Part shown: piece by piece, positions 8,927 to 17,927 of the stretch
Layout of the letters: every line of letters starts with the position of its first letter
How positions within the stretch are numbered: position 1 is the stretch's first letter
DNA from: an uncultured Bacteroidota bacterium
GTDB taxonomy: Bacteria > Bacteroidota > Bacteroidia > Bacteroidales > UBA932
Assembly (NCBI GenBank): GCA_937901965.1
Contig: CALGSW010000008.1
Span: 1 to 58,592 of the forward strand
DNA length: 58,592 nucleotides
Reading direction: 5' to 3'
Position numbers and translations under genes: made by a program
Notes under the pieces: model-generated
What the model saw: the letters and a program-made list of their open reading frames with translations, nothing else
What the model was told of the DNA's origin: nothing
The model's database searches: none

Positions 8927-11491
8927 TACTCCCGGGAGCAGCTCTCTGTAGAATATAGCATTCAGAATTACCCTTGAACTGCCGTGCCAGTAGGCTCTGA
9001 ATGCCGGATCATCTGCAAGAATTACAACTCCTCTTCCGGTAAAGACTGCCGGTGTACCTGAAAATCTGTCAAGATACCTCTTCTGAAGATAACCGCTCAG
9101 GAGAGGTTTCTCTTTATATCTCAAAGGAACTGCAAATTTGCTCTTGGGTTCAGCAAAGACAATATCTCTGTTTTTGAAAAGAGGGACGCACTCTTTATCA
9201 ATTCCATACGAGAGGGGGCTGGTTTTGTCAATTGCTGATTCCAGAATTATCCCGTTTACCCTGGAGGCTCCCCTCTGCTCCTGAAACTGTTCATAAGATC
9301 CGTCAGCAATTTTGAAAGTGTCTCTTTTGTCTGCAACCTCCTTTATTGAGGCTATCCCTAATTCATTAACGCTTCTGTATGCATTTCCCACAGCTATAAT
9401 TACATTACCAGGCTCAGAGGACCAGGTGGTGAGTCTGCTCTTCAGACTCTGACTTACAGGAATATTACCTGTCATTATTATCACGTTGTATTTTGAGATA
9501 TTCCCTAAGGATTCAGCATCAATCAGAGATACCGGAATTTTAAGTCTGTAGTCAAACAGATGCCATATCTCGCCTGCAGTTCCGTACGATGCGCCCCTTC
9601 CGGTAAGGATTGCAATGGATGGTTTGGAGATAATACGGAAATGGTTGCTGCCGGGATCTGTATCCCCTTCGCTTTGACCTGCAGAGCAGCTGTAGATTTT
9701 CATGTTTGCACCATGATAGTCTGCCAGGCGCCTATTTATCACAGAGTTAAGCTGTTCATCAGTTATCTTCTGCTGGGCAACAGGAATCATCAAAGTTCCT
9801 CTGTTAAACTGCCTCTCTGCTCCGTCAACCTTATAAGTAAAAGGCTTGTCGGCAACCTTAACAATAATTCCGCTCTCCAGAAGATTGTAAATCAAACTAT
9901 ATGAGTACATATCTGAAGTCTCTACAAGATACATATATCTGCTTATCTCCGGTTTTGCCGATTTTTCCATCCGGTCAAATTCGCTCTCATCGGCAACCAG
10001 TTTGCCAAGAGGGGAGAGGCTCTCTTTAACCTCGGCATAACTGATGTTCATTGCCAGAGGTATGGTCCATGCCGATATGTCGTAAAAGGTTGTGTCCCGG
10101 AATGTGAGGTTTCTTTCAAAGATTGTTCTTATAACTGAGTACTGTTGTTGTTGTACGGGTACTATCCACGAACTTCCCGGAGAGAAGGTGGTTCCGTTAA
10201 TTATTAGCTCTTTTGAAAGGTTGTAAACTTTAATTTTGTGAGCTTCAAGCATTCTGTAAAGTTCGCGGCTCAGTGATATGTCACCTGCGGAGCCAAAAAC
10301 ATAACCTTGGACAAGGTCTTTTTCAGCCATCTTTTTACGCTCTGCAAAGAATCTACGTTGAAAGTCCATCAGCTCCACTTTCATTGAAACGGATGCTTTA
10401 AGTGCGCTGAATGAGTTGAAAACCTGGTTGCGGACATTATCTGCAAGAGTAACCAAAATCCCATTTCTCTCTCTTGCAACACCTCTCGGGTTAGGCTGTT
10501 CATATAGAATGCCGATTGCTCCGGAGAGGTCCGGCAGGGTAGAGCCTTTGCCGGTGTAGAAATCGTCAAAGTCCTCTTTTGAGAAGTGCATTGTCCCTAT
10601 CTCACCAAATATTTCTGAGTGGAAGGCCGATATCTTTTTAGTCAGGAGCCAGTTTTCGTCCGGGATTAGCGGATTTGTGCTGTTCCTGATTCCGGGAGAG
10701 AAGAATGTGCCATTTGCGTTTCCCTGCTCATGGTAGTCGTTTACCATTGTGGGGAGCCATTTGTAAAAGAGGTCAAGTCTGGAGCGGCTCTCTGGATGCT
10801 GAGCAAGGAGCCAGTCTCTGTTGAGGTCAAACCAGTAGTGGTTTGAGCGGCTGCCTGGGGCCGGTTCGCGGAACTCTCTTGAGTTTTCGTCTGTATTTCC
10901 GGCAAGAGACAGGTTTGAGTTCACCCAACTTGCGTATCTCTGACCACCATCGGGGTTAATAGATGGCTGCAGGATTATTATGTTTTTCTCAAGCATCTCA
11001 AGAACCATTTTGTCCTCAGAGGCAGCAAGGGCATAAGCCACAACCACAGAGGCGTTCATTCCTGTGGCTTCGTTACCGTGCACGCTGTATCCAAACCAGT
11101 TAACCATAGGCATACTCTCCAGATTTAGCTTTGAAGATTGTGAGGGGTCTGCAATTTTCAGGTGCTCCTCCCTAATCTTCTCCATGTTGGCTAAATTCTC
11201 GGGGGTACTAATAATTAGATATATAAGTGGGTTTTTTTCATAGGTAAAACCCTGCTCAATTATCTGGACTCTTGGCGAGATTTCAGCAAGCCTTCTCATG
11301 TAAATGAGGACCTGGTCATAAGTAATGTGCCTTTCACCGGTTTTAAAACCGAGTACTTTTTCAGGTGATGGTATGTTTGAATTAAAAGTCTCAACGCCTT
11401 TTGGAAGGTACCATTTAACATCCTGCCCGGCGGCATAGGAAGATGTGTATGCCATTACTAACGTAATAAGGCAAAAGAGAAGTTTTTTCAT
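8918..11491 (-). CDS. Secreted M14 zinc carboxypeptidase
   Basis: The 857-aa protein has a Sec signal (MKKLLFCLITLVMAYTSSYA). The zinc motif HxxE is H138-G-N-E141 in SVHGNEATG; substrate-binding residues appear in FDLNRDW; the third zinc His is in VNDYHEQGN; and a candidate catalytic Glu is in LYEQPNPRG. The C-terminal half (about 400-857) resembles the glutamine-amidotransferase-like extension of large Bacteroidota M14 enzymes. It is predicted to be periplasmic or exported. The creatininase-family gene lies 28 bases upstream on the same strand, so the two may be co-transcribed. Confidence 0.92.
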   Translation of the reverse strand: MKKLLFCLITLVMAYTSSYAAGQDVKWYLPKGVETFNSNIPSPEKVLGFKTGERHITYDQVLIYMRRLAEISPRVQIIEQGFTYEKNPLIYLIISTPENLANMEKIREEHLKIADPSQSSKLNLESMPMVNWFGYSVHGNEATGMNASVVVAYALAASEDKMVLEMLEKNIIILQPSINPDGGQRYASWVNSNLSLAGNTDENSREFREPAPGSRSNHYWFDLNRDWLLAQHPESRSRLDLFYKWLPTMVNDYHEQGNANGTFFSPGIRNSTNPLIPDENWLLTKKISAFHSEIFGEIGTMHFSKEDFDDFYTGKGSTLPDLSGAIGILYEQPNPRGVARERNGILVTLADNVRNQVFNSFSALKASVSMKVELMDFQRRFFAERKKMAEKDLVQGYVFGSAGDISLSRELYRMLEAHKIKVYNLSKELIINGTTFSPGSSWIVPVQQQQYSVIRTIFERNLTFRDTTFYDISAWTIPLAMNISYAEVKESLSPLGKLVADESEFDRMEKSAKPEISRYMYLVETSDMYSYSLIYNLLESGIIVKVADKPFTYKVDGAERQFNRGTLMIPVAQQKITDEQLNSVINRRLADYHGANMKIYSCSAGQSEGDTDPGSNHFRIISKPSIAILTGRGASYGTAGEIWHLFDYRLKIPVSLIDAESLGNISKYNVIIMTGNIPVSQSLKSRLTTWSSEPGNVIIAVGNAYRSVNELGIASIKEVADKRDTFKIADGSYEQFQEQRGASRVNGIILESAIDKTSPLSYGIDKECVPLFKNRDIVFAEPKSKFAVPLRYKEKPLLSGYLQKRYLDRFSGTPAVFTGRGVVILADDPAFRAYWHGSSRVILNAIFYRELLPGVSL

Positions 11492-11519
11492 ATAGTTTGG
11501 TTGGTTGTGTTACAATAAT

Positions 11520-12401
11520 TTAAAAACCTGCTGACCTTTGCCAGAACTCCTTTTGCAGCGTCATTGTTGCTTTATCGGCCTTAACCGTTTTTATAACCTT
11601 GCTAAGCTGCTCAATTCTCTGCTCCATAATGACTTTACCCAGCTCCTCCGTGGCACCTGCAGCATCACCGGCGTAGTGGTTAGGATATTTTGAATACCAC
11701 CATATTGCTGTATAGGCATTTGGAAGGTTAAGTCTCATCTGGTCCGCTCCCGATTCGTCACCTGCCCTTTCCATTTTTACCAGATCCGGCCTCACCACAA
11801 GCATTGTGGCGCTCTCACCCTCGTCGGCATGGCCACCGGTAGTGCTTTTCCTCATGGATGCAATGGTTTTCTGAGTATCGGCATCAACTGATGGTGTAAA
11901 TAGATAAACCGAATAGTCTCTCTCCTTTGAAAGCTGAGACTGGCAGAAGAACTGAAGAAAATATGCGTTTCCGCCGTGGCCGTTAACAAAGATTATTTTT
12001 TTGAATCCGTTCCTGGAGATTTCCAGACATGTCTCCTCAAGCATTTTGTATAAAAGGTCCGGGCTGTAAGCAATAGTCCCCGGCTGATGCATTGCCTCAT
12101 AAATCTGTCCGGCAAAGTAGAACGGAAATACCACCGCGTACTCCTTTCCGGCAGCTTGCAGCGATGTATGCCTGGCTGTGAAAACATCGGTCCCCAGCGG
12201 CAGATGCTGACCATGTTTCTCAATAACACCCATAGGTACAATACAAACCCCCTCACTCCTCTCAACAGCATATCTGAACTCAGCCGATGTCAGCTCCTCC
12301 CATGCGGCTGAAAGATTTTGGGCACTTATTTTTGTTGCAGATGTTAAAATTGCACAGAATAGCAGCATCAAAATGTGCAGATTACGAAGTGAAGTTTTCA
12401 T
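11520..12401 (-). CDS. Secreted creatininase-family amidohydrolase
   Basis: The 293-aa metal-dependent amidohydrolase carries the family motifs IEKHGQHLPLGTD (metal-binding Glu, His and Asp), FVNGHGGN and HADEGESATM. The N-terminal segment (LHILMLLFCAILTSATKISA) is a signal peptide, unusual beside the cytoplasmic creatininases but seen in Bacteroidota. The true substrate cannot be read from sequence; creatinine is unlikely. It is probably in one transcript with the M14 peptidase. A repeat island begins about 50 bases upstream. Confidence 0.9.
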   Translation of the reverse strand: MKTSLRNLHILMLLFCAILTSATKISAQNLSAAWEELTSAEFRYAVERSEGVCIVPMGVIEKHGQHLPLGTDVFTARHTSLQAAGKEYAVVFPFYFAGQIYEAMHQPGTIAYSPDLLYKMLEETCLEISRNGFKKIIFVNGHGGNAYFLQFFCQSQLSKERDYSVYLFTPSVDADTQKTIASMRKSTTGGHADEGESATMLVVRPDLVKMERAGDESGADQMRLNLPNAYTAIWWYSKYPNHYAGDAAGATEELGKVIMEQRIEQLSKVIKTVKADKATMTLQKEFWQRSAGF

Positions 12402-12456
12402 GATGGGTGGTTTTGGTTTGTGTGAGGTTCACAAATTTAGTAAAAATCATTAGACA

Positions 12457-12730
12457 TTGCTGCATCCGTCCTCAGTCTGCTGCTGCACCATTCCCCGGTC
12501 AACCGCAGCCCCTGCGGAACTTTTCCTCCTCGCTCTCCTCGTTCGCTGTGGCGGAGGTTCTGTCGTTGTAGTCTGGATGTATTACTCCATCCACAAAGAA
12601 TCCGCTTCACTTCAGGAGTTTTTCCTCCTCGCTCATTTCATTCGCTGTGGCGGAGACTCCTTCAGTTTTGCGGACTTCTTTGTGGAAAGGATGGAGTAAT
12701 ACATACAAGATAACCTATAAACGATTGAGC
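12457..12730. repeat. Repeat island with nested hairpins (TTCCTCCTCGCTC family)
   Basis: Two copies of a core that runs TTCCTCCTCGCTC...TTCGCTGTGGCGGAG lie at about 12526-12560 and 12613-12655. The second copy is enclosed by long inverted arms: 12578-12605 (TGTATTACTCCATCCACAAA...) pairs with 12670-12704. The same core recurs at 26.5, 27.3-27.6 and 58.4-58.6 kb with different outer arms. Reading frames that cross this region have no protein-like features. Confidence 0.85.
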
Positions 12731-12868
12731 CTCCGCCACAGGCCGTATAAACTGCGCAGCACCATATAACTCTGCGGAAGGCGGTTTGAACCCGCATGGC
12801 CGTAATAAGCAGAATCAGAGCGCGTTGACACTTTATCCGAGGGGTCACCCCTCGGATAAAGTGTTAAC
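12730..12868. repeat. Composite repeat: GC-rich block plus head-to-head palindrome
   Basis: A block with GGCCGTATAAACTGCGCAGC and a small CGCAG/CTGCG hairpin is followed by a near-perfect 45-base palindrome at 12824-12868 (ACACTTTATCCGAGGGGT, one base, then its complement). The same composite occurs at 26639-26829 and 27065-27255. The palindrome is the arm of the long-loop elements joined back to back. Bases 12869-13060 hold no recognisable gene. Confidence 0.85.
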
Positions 12869-13120
12869 GTACACATTGCTAGAGAGTTCAGGCCGCACGG
12901 CAGAAAAGGTGTTATTCCTAAACGCCCCTTCAAAATCATTTATCAGAATATTTTGCATTTAATATATAATTATTATATTTACTCATTACTAATTGTTAAG
13001 ACCACGCTCTCCGGCTTTCGGCTGTTTATCATCAAGGTCACTTGATACTCGTTTTTCTAAGATAATCTACATTATTATTCACCCTTAACATTCAACTTTG
13101 AGAGTATTACTAACAGTATC

Positions 13121-13507
13121 GTGAGCACAGCATTTACATATGACATACAGAACCGTCTTCGGATGATCAACAACCCATCATCGTTGGGTACAAAGCCTTT
13201 CGCTATGGAGCTACAGTACAATGCTCCAAATGTGAGCGGATCGACAGCCCAGTACTCTGGCAATATCAGTGCCGTAAGATGGAGACACAACGGAGGCGGC
13301 GAACAGAGTTACCGTTATAATTACGATTCATACAGCCGCCTGACGGATGGCATACACAGCGGTTCAAACAACGAGCAGGGGATAACCTGCGACTCCAATG
13401 GTAACATAACCGCCCTAACCAGAACAGGGATACAACCTTCAGCAATGACATACAGCTACTCTGTAGCTCTTGCCTCAGAGGAAAAGTGTCAAACAATTGA
13501 TAAATAA
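13121..13507 (+). pseudogene. Rhs/YD-repeat protein remnant
   Basis: The reading frame contains Rhs-type repeats (FTYDIQNRLRMI, then NISAVRW, YRYNYDSYSRLTDG and NGNITALTR), as in the YD-repeat core of large surface or toxin proteins. It has no convincing start (the frame opens at 13061 with no ATG) and no signal, shell or toxin end. The last dozen residues (ALASEEKCQTIDK and stop) come from palindrome B, so the gene fragment has been cut off by the repeat. Its base composition differs from neighbouring genes. I infer a decayed fragment. Confidence 0.65.
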
Positions 13508-13576
13508 AGTATTGTGGAAAATTGTAAAAACTACATGTGACTGATTCTTAAGTGTTTGACACTTTTCCTCTGAGGC
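13472..13576. repeat. Palindromic dispersed repeat, copy B (23-bp perfect arms)
   Basis: Bases 13472-13494 (GCCTCAGAGGAAAAGTGTCA and AAC) are the exact complement of 13554-13576, with a 59-base AT-rich loop. The inner part (AAGTGTCAAAC) equals copies A and C, while the outer part is shared only with copy C. It supplies the stop of the Rhs remnant and lies upstream of the SPFH gene. Confidence 0.9.
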
Positions 13577-13664
13577 GAGAGGCGGCTAGAGGCAAAGCGA
13601 GAGTTGTTGTGTCTGTTTTTTGCGTACCTTACGTTTCAAATAACATTCACAAATATTTGTTACA

Positions 13665-14552
13665 ATGAACTACTGGTATTTAATTATTCCCATTGTGCTG
13701 CTCATATTTGCAGCCGGGATCAGGATCGTTAGGCCTACTCAAAGGGGGCTTATTGAAAGACTTGGTAAGTACAGGAGGTTTGCAACTCCTGGCTTTCACT
13801 GGATTATTCCGATTATTGACAGAATCTATGTTGTAAATGTGACGGAGCAGATGGTGGATGCGGAGCCGCAGGAGATTATTACTAACGATAATCTGAATGC
13901 AAGTGTGGATGCTCAGGTCTATTTCAGGGTCAAGTCAGATGAGGAGTCCGTTAAGGGTTCTATTTATAATGTTAACAACTTTAAGTGGCAGATAGTTAAC
14001 CTCGCTAGGACTACATTGCGTAATATTATCGGTACACTTACGCTTAAATCGGCAAACAGCGAGAGGGGCAAAATCAATGCTGAACTATACAAGACTTTAC
14101 ATACTGAAACAAAGGACTGGGGTATTGAGATAGTAAGAACTGAACTTAAGCAGATTGACCCGCCAAAGGATGTTCAGGAGACCATGAACAAGGTTGTTAA
14201 GGCCGAGAATGAGAAGATTGCCGCTATTGACTCGGCTACAGCGGCTGAGACAGTTGCAGATGGTGTAAAGAGGGCTAAGATCAAGGAGGCTGAGGGGATT
14301 AAGCAGTCAAAAATTCTTAATGCCGAGGGTGACGCTGAAGCAATCAGGCTGGTTAACGAAGCTGCGGATAAATATTTTGTGGGGAATGCTCAGTTGTTGA
14401 AAAAACTGGAGACACTTGAGGCTTCGCTCGAAAAAAATGCAAAAATTGTTATTCCTGCCGGTTCTGAGTTAGTGAACGTTATAGGTGAGATGGCAGGAGT
14501 GTTACCTCTTGAGAGGAGAGAAAGTGCTCCGGAGAAGAGAGAAAAAAGATAA
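13665..14552 (+). CDS. SPFH/band-7 (stomatin-like) membrane protein
   Basis: The 295-aa protein has an N-terminal membrane anchor (WYLIIPIVLLIFAAGIRIV), the stomatin/prohibitin domain (RPTQRGLIERLGKYRR, then PGFHWIIPIIDRI) and a charged coiled coil (about residues 170-250). Such proteins oligomerise into membrane microdomain scaffolds, and some control proteases. It resembles the QmcA/slipin branch. The NfeD partner common in that branch is not next to it. The nitronate monooxygenase-like gene starts 40 bases downstream on the same strand. Confidence 0.92.
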   Translation: MNYWYLIIPIVLLIFAAGIRIVRPTQRGLIERLGKYRRFATPGFHWIIPIIDRIYVVNVTEQMVDAEPQEIITNDNLNASVDAQVYFRVKSDEESVKGSIYNVNNFKWQIVNLARTTLRNIIGTLTLKSANSERGKINAELYKTLHTETKDWGIEIVRTELKQIDPPKDVQETMNKVVKAENEKIAAIDSATAAETVADGVKRAKIKEAEGIKQSKILNAEGDAEAIRLVNEAADKYFVGNAQLLKKLETLEASLEKNAKIVIPAGSELVNVIGEMAGVLPLERRESAPEKREKR

Positions 14553-14591
14553 AGTGTAATTATTTTGCACTATCTTGCCGGGAAAAACTGA

Positions 14592-15665
14592 ATGAACAAT
14601 TTCTCCATTGGTAACCTTAAATTGTCTGTCCCTATAGTGCAGGGAGGAATGGGTGTAGGTATTTCTTTGAATGGTCTGGCCTCTGCAGTTGCAAATGAGG
14701 GCGGCGTGGGTGTAATTTCATGTGCAGGGCTGGGACTCCTTTATAAACAGATGTCAAAAGATTTTGCTGAGGCATCAATTCTTGGACTCAGGGAGGAGTT
14801 AAGACTTGCAAAAGAGAAGGCAAAAGGTGTTATCGGCGTAAATATCATGGTGGCTTTGACCAATTTTTCCGATATGGTCAAGACTGCTATAGCCTCAAAG
14901 GCAGATGTAATATTTTCCGGAGCCGGACTACCACTCGATCTTCCGTCGTTTCTTACAAAAGACTCACAGACAAAGCTTGTTCCAATTGTATCCTCTGCAA
15001 GGGCTGCACTTATTATTTGTGAAAAGTGGATTAAGAACTATAACTATATTCCTGACGCAATCGTTCTTGAAGGGCCAAAAGCGGGCGGGCACCTCGGCTA
15101 TAAAGAGGAGCAGATTGAAGACCAGAACTACTCACTTGAGCAACTGCTTCCGGAACTGGTACATACCATTAAGGAAGTTGAGGAGAAGAACAACTGCAAG
15201 ATTCCAATCATTGCCGGAGGCGGGATTTACGATGGAGAGGGGATGAAGAGAATCCTGGACATGGGTGCATCGGCAGTACAGATGGGCTCCATATTTGTTA
15301 CCACTGAGGAGTGCGACGCCTCACCTGCATTCAAGGAGGCTTACATTAACGCAACTGAGCAAGATGTTGAGATTATCAAAAGTCCTGTAGGTATGCCCGG
15401 CCGCGCCATCTTCAGCAAATTTATCCAGAGCGTGAAGGAGGGACGCGAAAAACCAAACGGCTGTCCTTACCACTGCATCAGAACATGCGACTATACAAAA
15501 AGTCCGTATTGCATCATCAAAGCACTATACAACGCTTACAAAGGCAACTTCTCAAAAGGGTACGCCTTTGCCGGCAGCAATGCCTTTAAGGCCGACAAAA
15601 TCATCACTGTCAAGGAGACTATTCGCAACCTGATGGAGGGTTTCCGTAAAGCATCTGCGGAGTAG
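14592..15665 (+). CDS. Nitronate monooxygenase / 2-nitropropane dioxygenase-type flavoenzyme
   Basis: The 357-aa FMN-dependent TIM barrel shows PIVQGGMGVG near the N-terminus, EGPKAGGHLG in the middle, and the phosphate-binding IIAGGGIYDGEG and GASAVQMGS segments. The C-terminal cysteine-rich stretch (GCPYHCIRTCDYTKSPYC) is a feature I associate with the anaerobe-type members of the family and could bind metal. The usual activity is oxidation of nitronates, but in anaerobes the physiological role is unclear; a reductase role is possible. Palindrome F follows the stop. Confidence 0.88.
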   Translation: MNNFSIGNLKLSVPIVQGGMGVGISLNGLASAVANEGGVGVISCAGLGLLYKQMSKDFAEASILGLREELRLAKEKAKGVIGVNIMVALTNFSDMVKTAIASKADVIFSGAGLPLDLPSFLTKDSQTKLVPIVSSARAALIICEKWIKNYNYIPDAIVLEGPKAGGHLGYKEEQIEDQNYSLEQLLPELVHTIKEVEEKNNCKIPIIAGGGIYDGEGMKRILDMGASAVQMGSIFVTTEECDASPAFKEAYINATEQDVEIIKSPVGMPGRAIFSKFIQSVKEGREKPNGCPYHCIRTCDYTKSPYCIIKALYNAYKGNFSKGYAFAGSNAFKADKIITVKETIRNLMEGFRKASAE

Positions 15666-15708
15666 GTTTTTTACCTGAAAAATCTGTGTAAATATATTGT
15701 TATTCGTT

Positions 15709-15794
15709 GATCAATAGGGTTTTCTGACACCTCGCGCCCGAGGAGGGAGGGGACCCCGTGTAACGGAGAGGTGTGTCAGAAAACCCTATTGGTC
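15709..15794. repeat. Palindromic repeat, copy F (19-bp perfect arms)
   Basis: Bases 15712-15730 (CAATAGGGTTTTCTGACAC) are the exact complement of 15773-15791, and the pairing extends outward past one mismatch. The 42-base loop is very GC-rich. It carries TGACAC rather than AAGTGTCA at the inner end of its left arm, so it may be a separate subfamily. It lies between the nitronate monooxygenase stop and the SDR start. Confidence 0.85.
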
Positions 15795-15843
15795 AGCAAA
15801 TAATATGTATATTTATTGCATTAAAAGAAATAAATCCACACCA

Positions 15844-16671
15844 ATGAAAACTTACAGAAAAAGGGTGTACGGGAAGGTGGCACTGGTTGCGGGTGCATCT
15901 GAAGGGATTGGGGCGGCGTTTGCAAAAGAGCTTGCAGCAAATGGGATGGAGCTCGTTTTGGTAGCAAGGGGGTATGATAAGCTTACCAATCTGGCCACAG
16001 CCATAGAGGAGTCTTACGGTGTAAAGGTTTATACACTTCAGTGTGATCTGTCAGAACCGGCAGCTGCAGATTCAATAACCGGCTTTCTTGAAATAGCATC
16101 TCTTCAAGTTGATGTGCTTGTCTATAATGCTGCCGTATCGCCTATAGGGTCTTATCCAGAGATGGAAATTTCTGAAATTGACAGAGCCGTTCAGGTAAAT
16201 ATCACGACACAGGCAAAACTCCTGCATATTCTGGGCGGTAAAATGGCCGGAAGGGGAAGGGGAGCGGTGATTGTTGTCTCGTCTATGGCCGGTCTGCAGG
16301 GGAGCGGAGGGATCTCTCTATATGCAGCAACCAAAGCCTTTGGAAGGGTATTGGCCGAGGGTTTATGGTATGAGTGGAGGAGCAGGGGTGTGGATGTAAT
16401 TGCATGCTGTGCCGGTGCCACAGCTACACCCAATTACATAAATTCAAAACCTGCAAAGAGTTCAGTGTTTGCCCCAAAGGTTCAAAAACCGGAGGATGTC
16501 GCCCGGGAGTGCCTGAAAAGATTAGGAACAACACCATCATTTATTTGTGGAAGAGGTAACAAGATCGCCTCACTCTTTATGCACAGACTCCTCTCCCGCA
16601 AACTTGCCGTGAAGATTATGGGTGACAACACGGTACGAATTTACCCCAGGAGTAAAGTGTCAACCGGCTAG
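15844..16671 (+). CDS. Short-chain dehydrogenase/reductase
   Basis: This NAD(P)-dependent oxidoreductase has a classical SDR fold: cofactor loop AGASEGIG near residue 20, YNAA in place of NNAG, catalytic Ser in VVSSMAG, and YAATK with the catalytic Tyr and Lys. I start it at 15844 (MKTYRKR), because the residues from an upstream ATG at 15805 look non-coding. The substrate is unknown; the closest resemblance is to the DltE/YqjQ-type or ketoacyl-reductase-like SDRs. The last residues (IYPRSKVSTG) are encoded by an arm of the dispersed palindrome, so the native C-terminus appears replaced. Confidence 0.88.
   Translation: MKTYRKRVYGKVALVAGASEGIGAAFAKELAANGMELVLVARGYDKLTNLATAIEESYGVKVYTLQCDLSEPAAADSITGFLEIASLQVDVLVYNAAVSPIGSYPEMEISEIDRAVQVNITTQAKLLHILGGKMAGRGRGAVIVVSSMAGLQGSGGISLYAATKAFGRVLAEGLWYEWRSRGVDVIACCAGATATPNYINSKPAKSSVFAPKVQKPEDVARECLKRLGTTPSFICGRGNKIASLFMHRLLSRKLAVKIMGDNTVRIYPRSKVSTG
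16641..16662. repeat. Solitary arm of the dispersed palindrome
   Basis: The sequence TACCCCAGGAGTAAAGTGTC matches the left arm of copies A and D with one or two changes but has no partner arm nearby. It encodes the last residues of the SDR. Confidence 0.75.
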
Positions 16672-16697
16672 TAGTCAAAAGTCTAATTTTTGAGCAG

Positions 16698-17777
16698 CTA
16701 ATATACAAACGGAATAATTCTGTATTTAACTCTCTTTTTGTATTCGCTCCAGAGTTCGCCATATTTAGCGGTGCAACGGCGGTCATCATCCCATTCACGG
16801 GTGAAGAGGAGAATAACGTAGTAGAGAGGATATAACCAGGGCCATATAATATCGGGATAACCGGTTGCTAATACAATGCCGATTGCCATCAGAATCTCCC
16901 CGAGATAGTTGATATGTCTGGAGGCACCCCAAAAACCGTTCACAAGGAGGGTGTTTTTACCGTCAGTTATACTTTCCGGCTTAATCCATAAAAATCGCCT
17001 GTTCGGGTCTCTTTTGAAGTGGTATTTCTGCATATTTGCTCCCCGTGCGAGTCCCCACCCCGTGAAGAAAATTATGACAGGAAGAATATAGTAGAGCGAT
17101 GAGAGTCCCGGGTCCGGCAGATGGACTGTTGACCAGAGCGGAATAGTGTAGAAGAATGGATAGAAGACCAGACATCCCCATCCAAGTTTGAATCCCACCC
17201 GCTCAGCAAATATATCGTATGTGTAGAGGTGTACCCTCTCAAAGAACATGTACTCTGTGACAAACCATGTGAGTAGAAGGGTTGCGATAAGTGTTCCTGA
17301 GGAAGCCTCCGGAGCAAATGTCATATTGTGGTGAGCAGCAAAGCTTAGTACGTTGAGTTCCAGCATTACGGCACCAACCATATACAGCCACATTTTTGCA
17401 TCTACTTTGCCGTTAAGTAGTGTGATATTCTCCGCTCTGCCCAGAAAGATGTCGGCAATAAGGCTCTTCCTTACCGGTTTGTATCTGAATACAACTAGTG
17501 CAGTAAATATCAGACCTAAGAAAAATGCTCCTGCAAGCCCCTCCCATCTGTGTAAGTAGAGCCAGTCATAAGGGAGGTTACCATAGTTGCATAAAGAGAA
17601 CCAGATTGCTGCAGAGAATGCCAGAACAAGGAGTCCGTTAAGTCTGTAAACGCTCTTCTCATCACTGCCGGGTCTGTTAATGTACCCCTTAAGCCACCTG
17701 GCCGGAAGTAGAAGATGGAGTAGTGTTATTCCGATAATTATTATGAGCGGTGCCAAATATCCCCAAAAAGAGTCCAT
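16698..17777 (-). CDS. ERG4/ERG24-type sterol reductase-like membrane protein
   Basis: This polytopic protein of about 359 aa (8-10 helices) carries the C-terminal signature of eukaryotic sterol C14 and C24 reductases: NGFWGASRHINYLGE, then REWDDDRRCTAKYG, WSEYKKRV and a terminal YRIIPFVY. In that family these residues bind NADPH next to the membrane-embedded sterol site. An upstream in-frame start at 17819 is possible; I prefer 17777 because MDSFWGYLAP leads straight into the first helix. No sterol pathway genes are visible here. An isoprenylcysteine-methyltransferase-like or other lipid reductase role cannot be excluded. Confidence 0.82.
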   Translation of the reverse strand: MDSFWGYLAPLIIIIGITLLHLLLPARWLKGYINRPGSDEKSVYRLNGLLVLAFSAAIWFSLCNYGNLPYDWLYLHRWEGLAGAFFLGLIFTALVVFRYKPVRKSLIADIFLGRAENITLLNGKVDAKMWLYMVGAVMLELNVLSFAAHHNMTFAPEASSGTLIATLLLTWFVTEYMFFERVHLYTYDIFAERVGFKLGWGCLVFYPFFYTIPLWSTVHLPDPGLSSLYYILPVIIFFTGWGLARGANMQKYHFKRDPNRRFLWIKPESITDGKNTLLVNGFWGASRHINYLGEILMAIGIVLATGYPDIIWPWLYPLYYVILLFTREWDDDRRCTAKYGELWSEYKKRVKYRIIPFVY

Positions 17778-17927
17778 AGCATTATTCCAAGTTAAAATGT
17801 GAATATGCTTCCTTCTCAAGCCCCCTGTTTCTGTCTCCGGTGAGTAGTATAGGGAGCAATTCGTTGTTTGAGCTTTGTGTGTTCATAATGTCGCTTTTTT
17901 AACTTCTTCTAAGTTAGGAAAAAATAT

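Noticed and set aside
12824..12868. Back-to-back palindrome as an intrinsic terminator
   Set aside because: The stem has a one-base loop and no T run, and it recurs with the surrounding composite repeat rather than after genes.
12457..12939. Several reading frames of 70-80 residues on both strands
   Set aside because: They run through the hairpin and composite repeats, show no signal, domain or start context, and the same frames recur wherever the repeat occurs.
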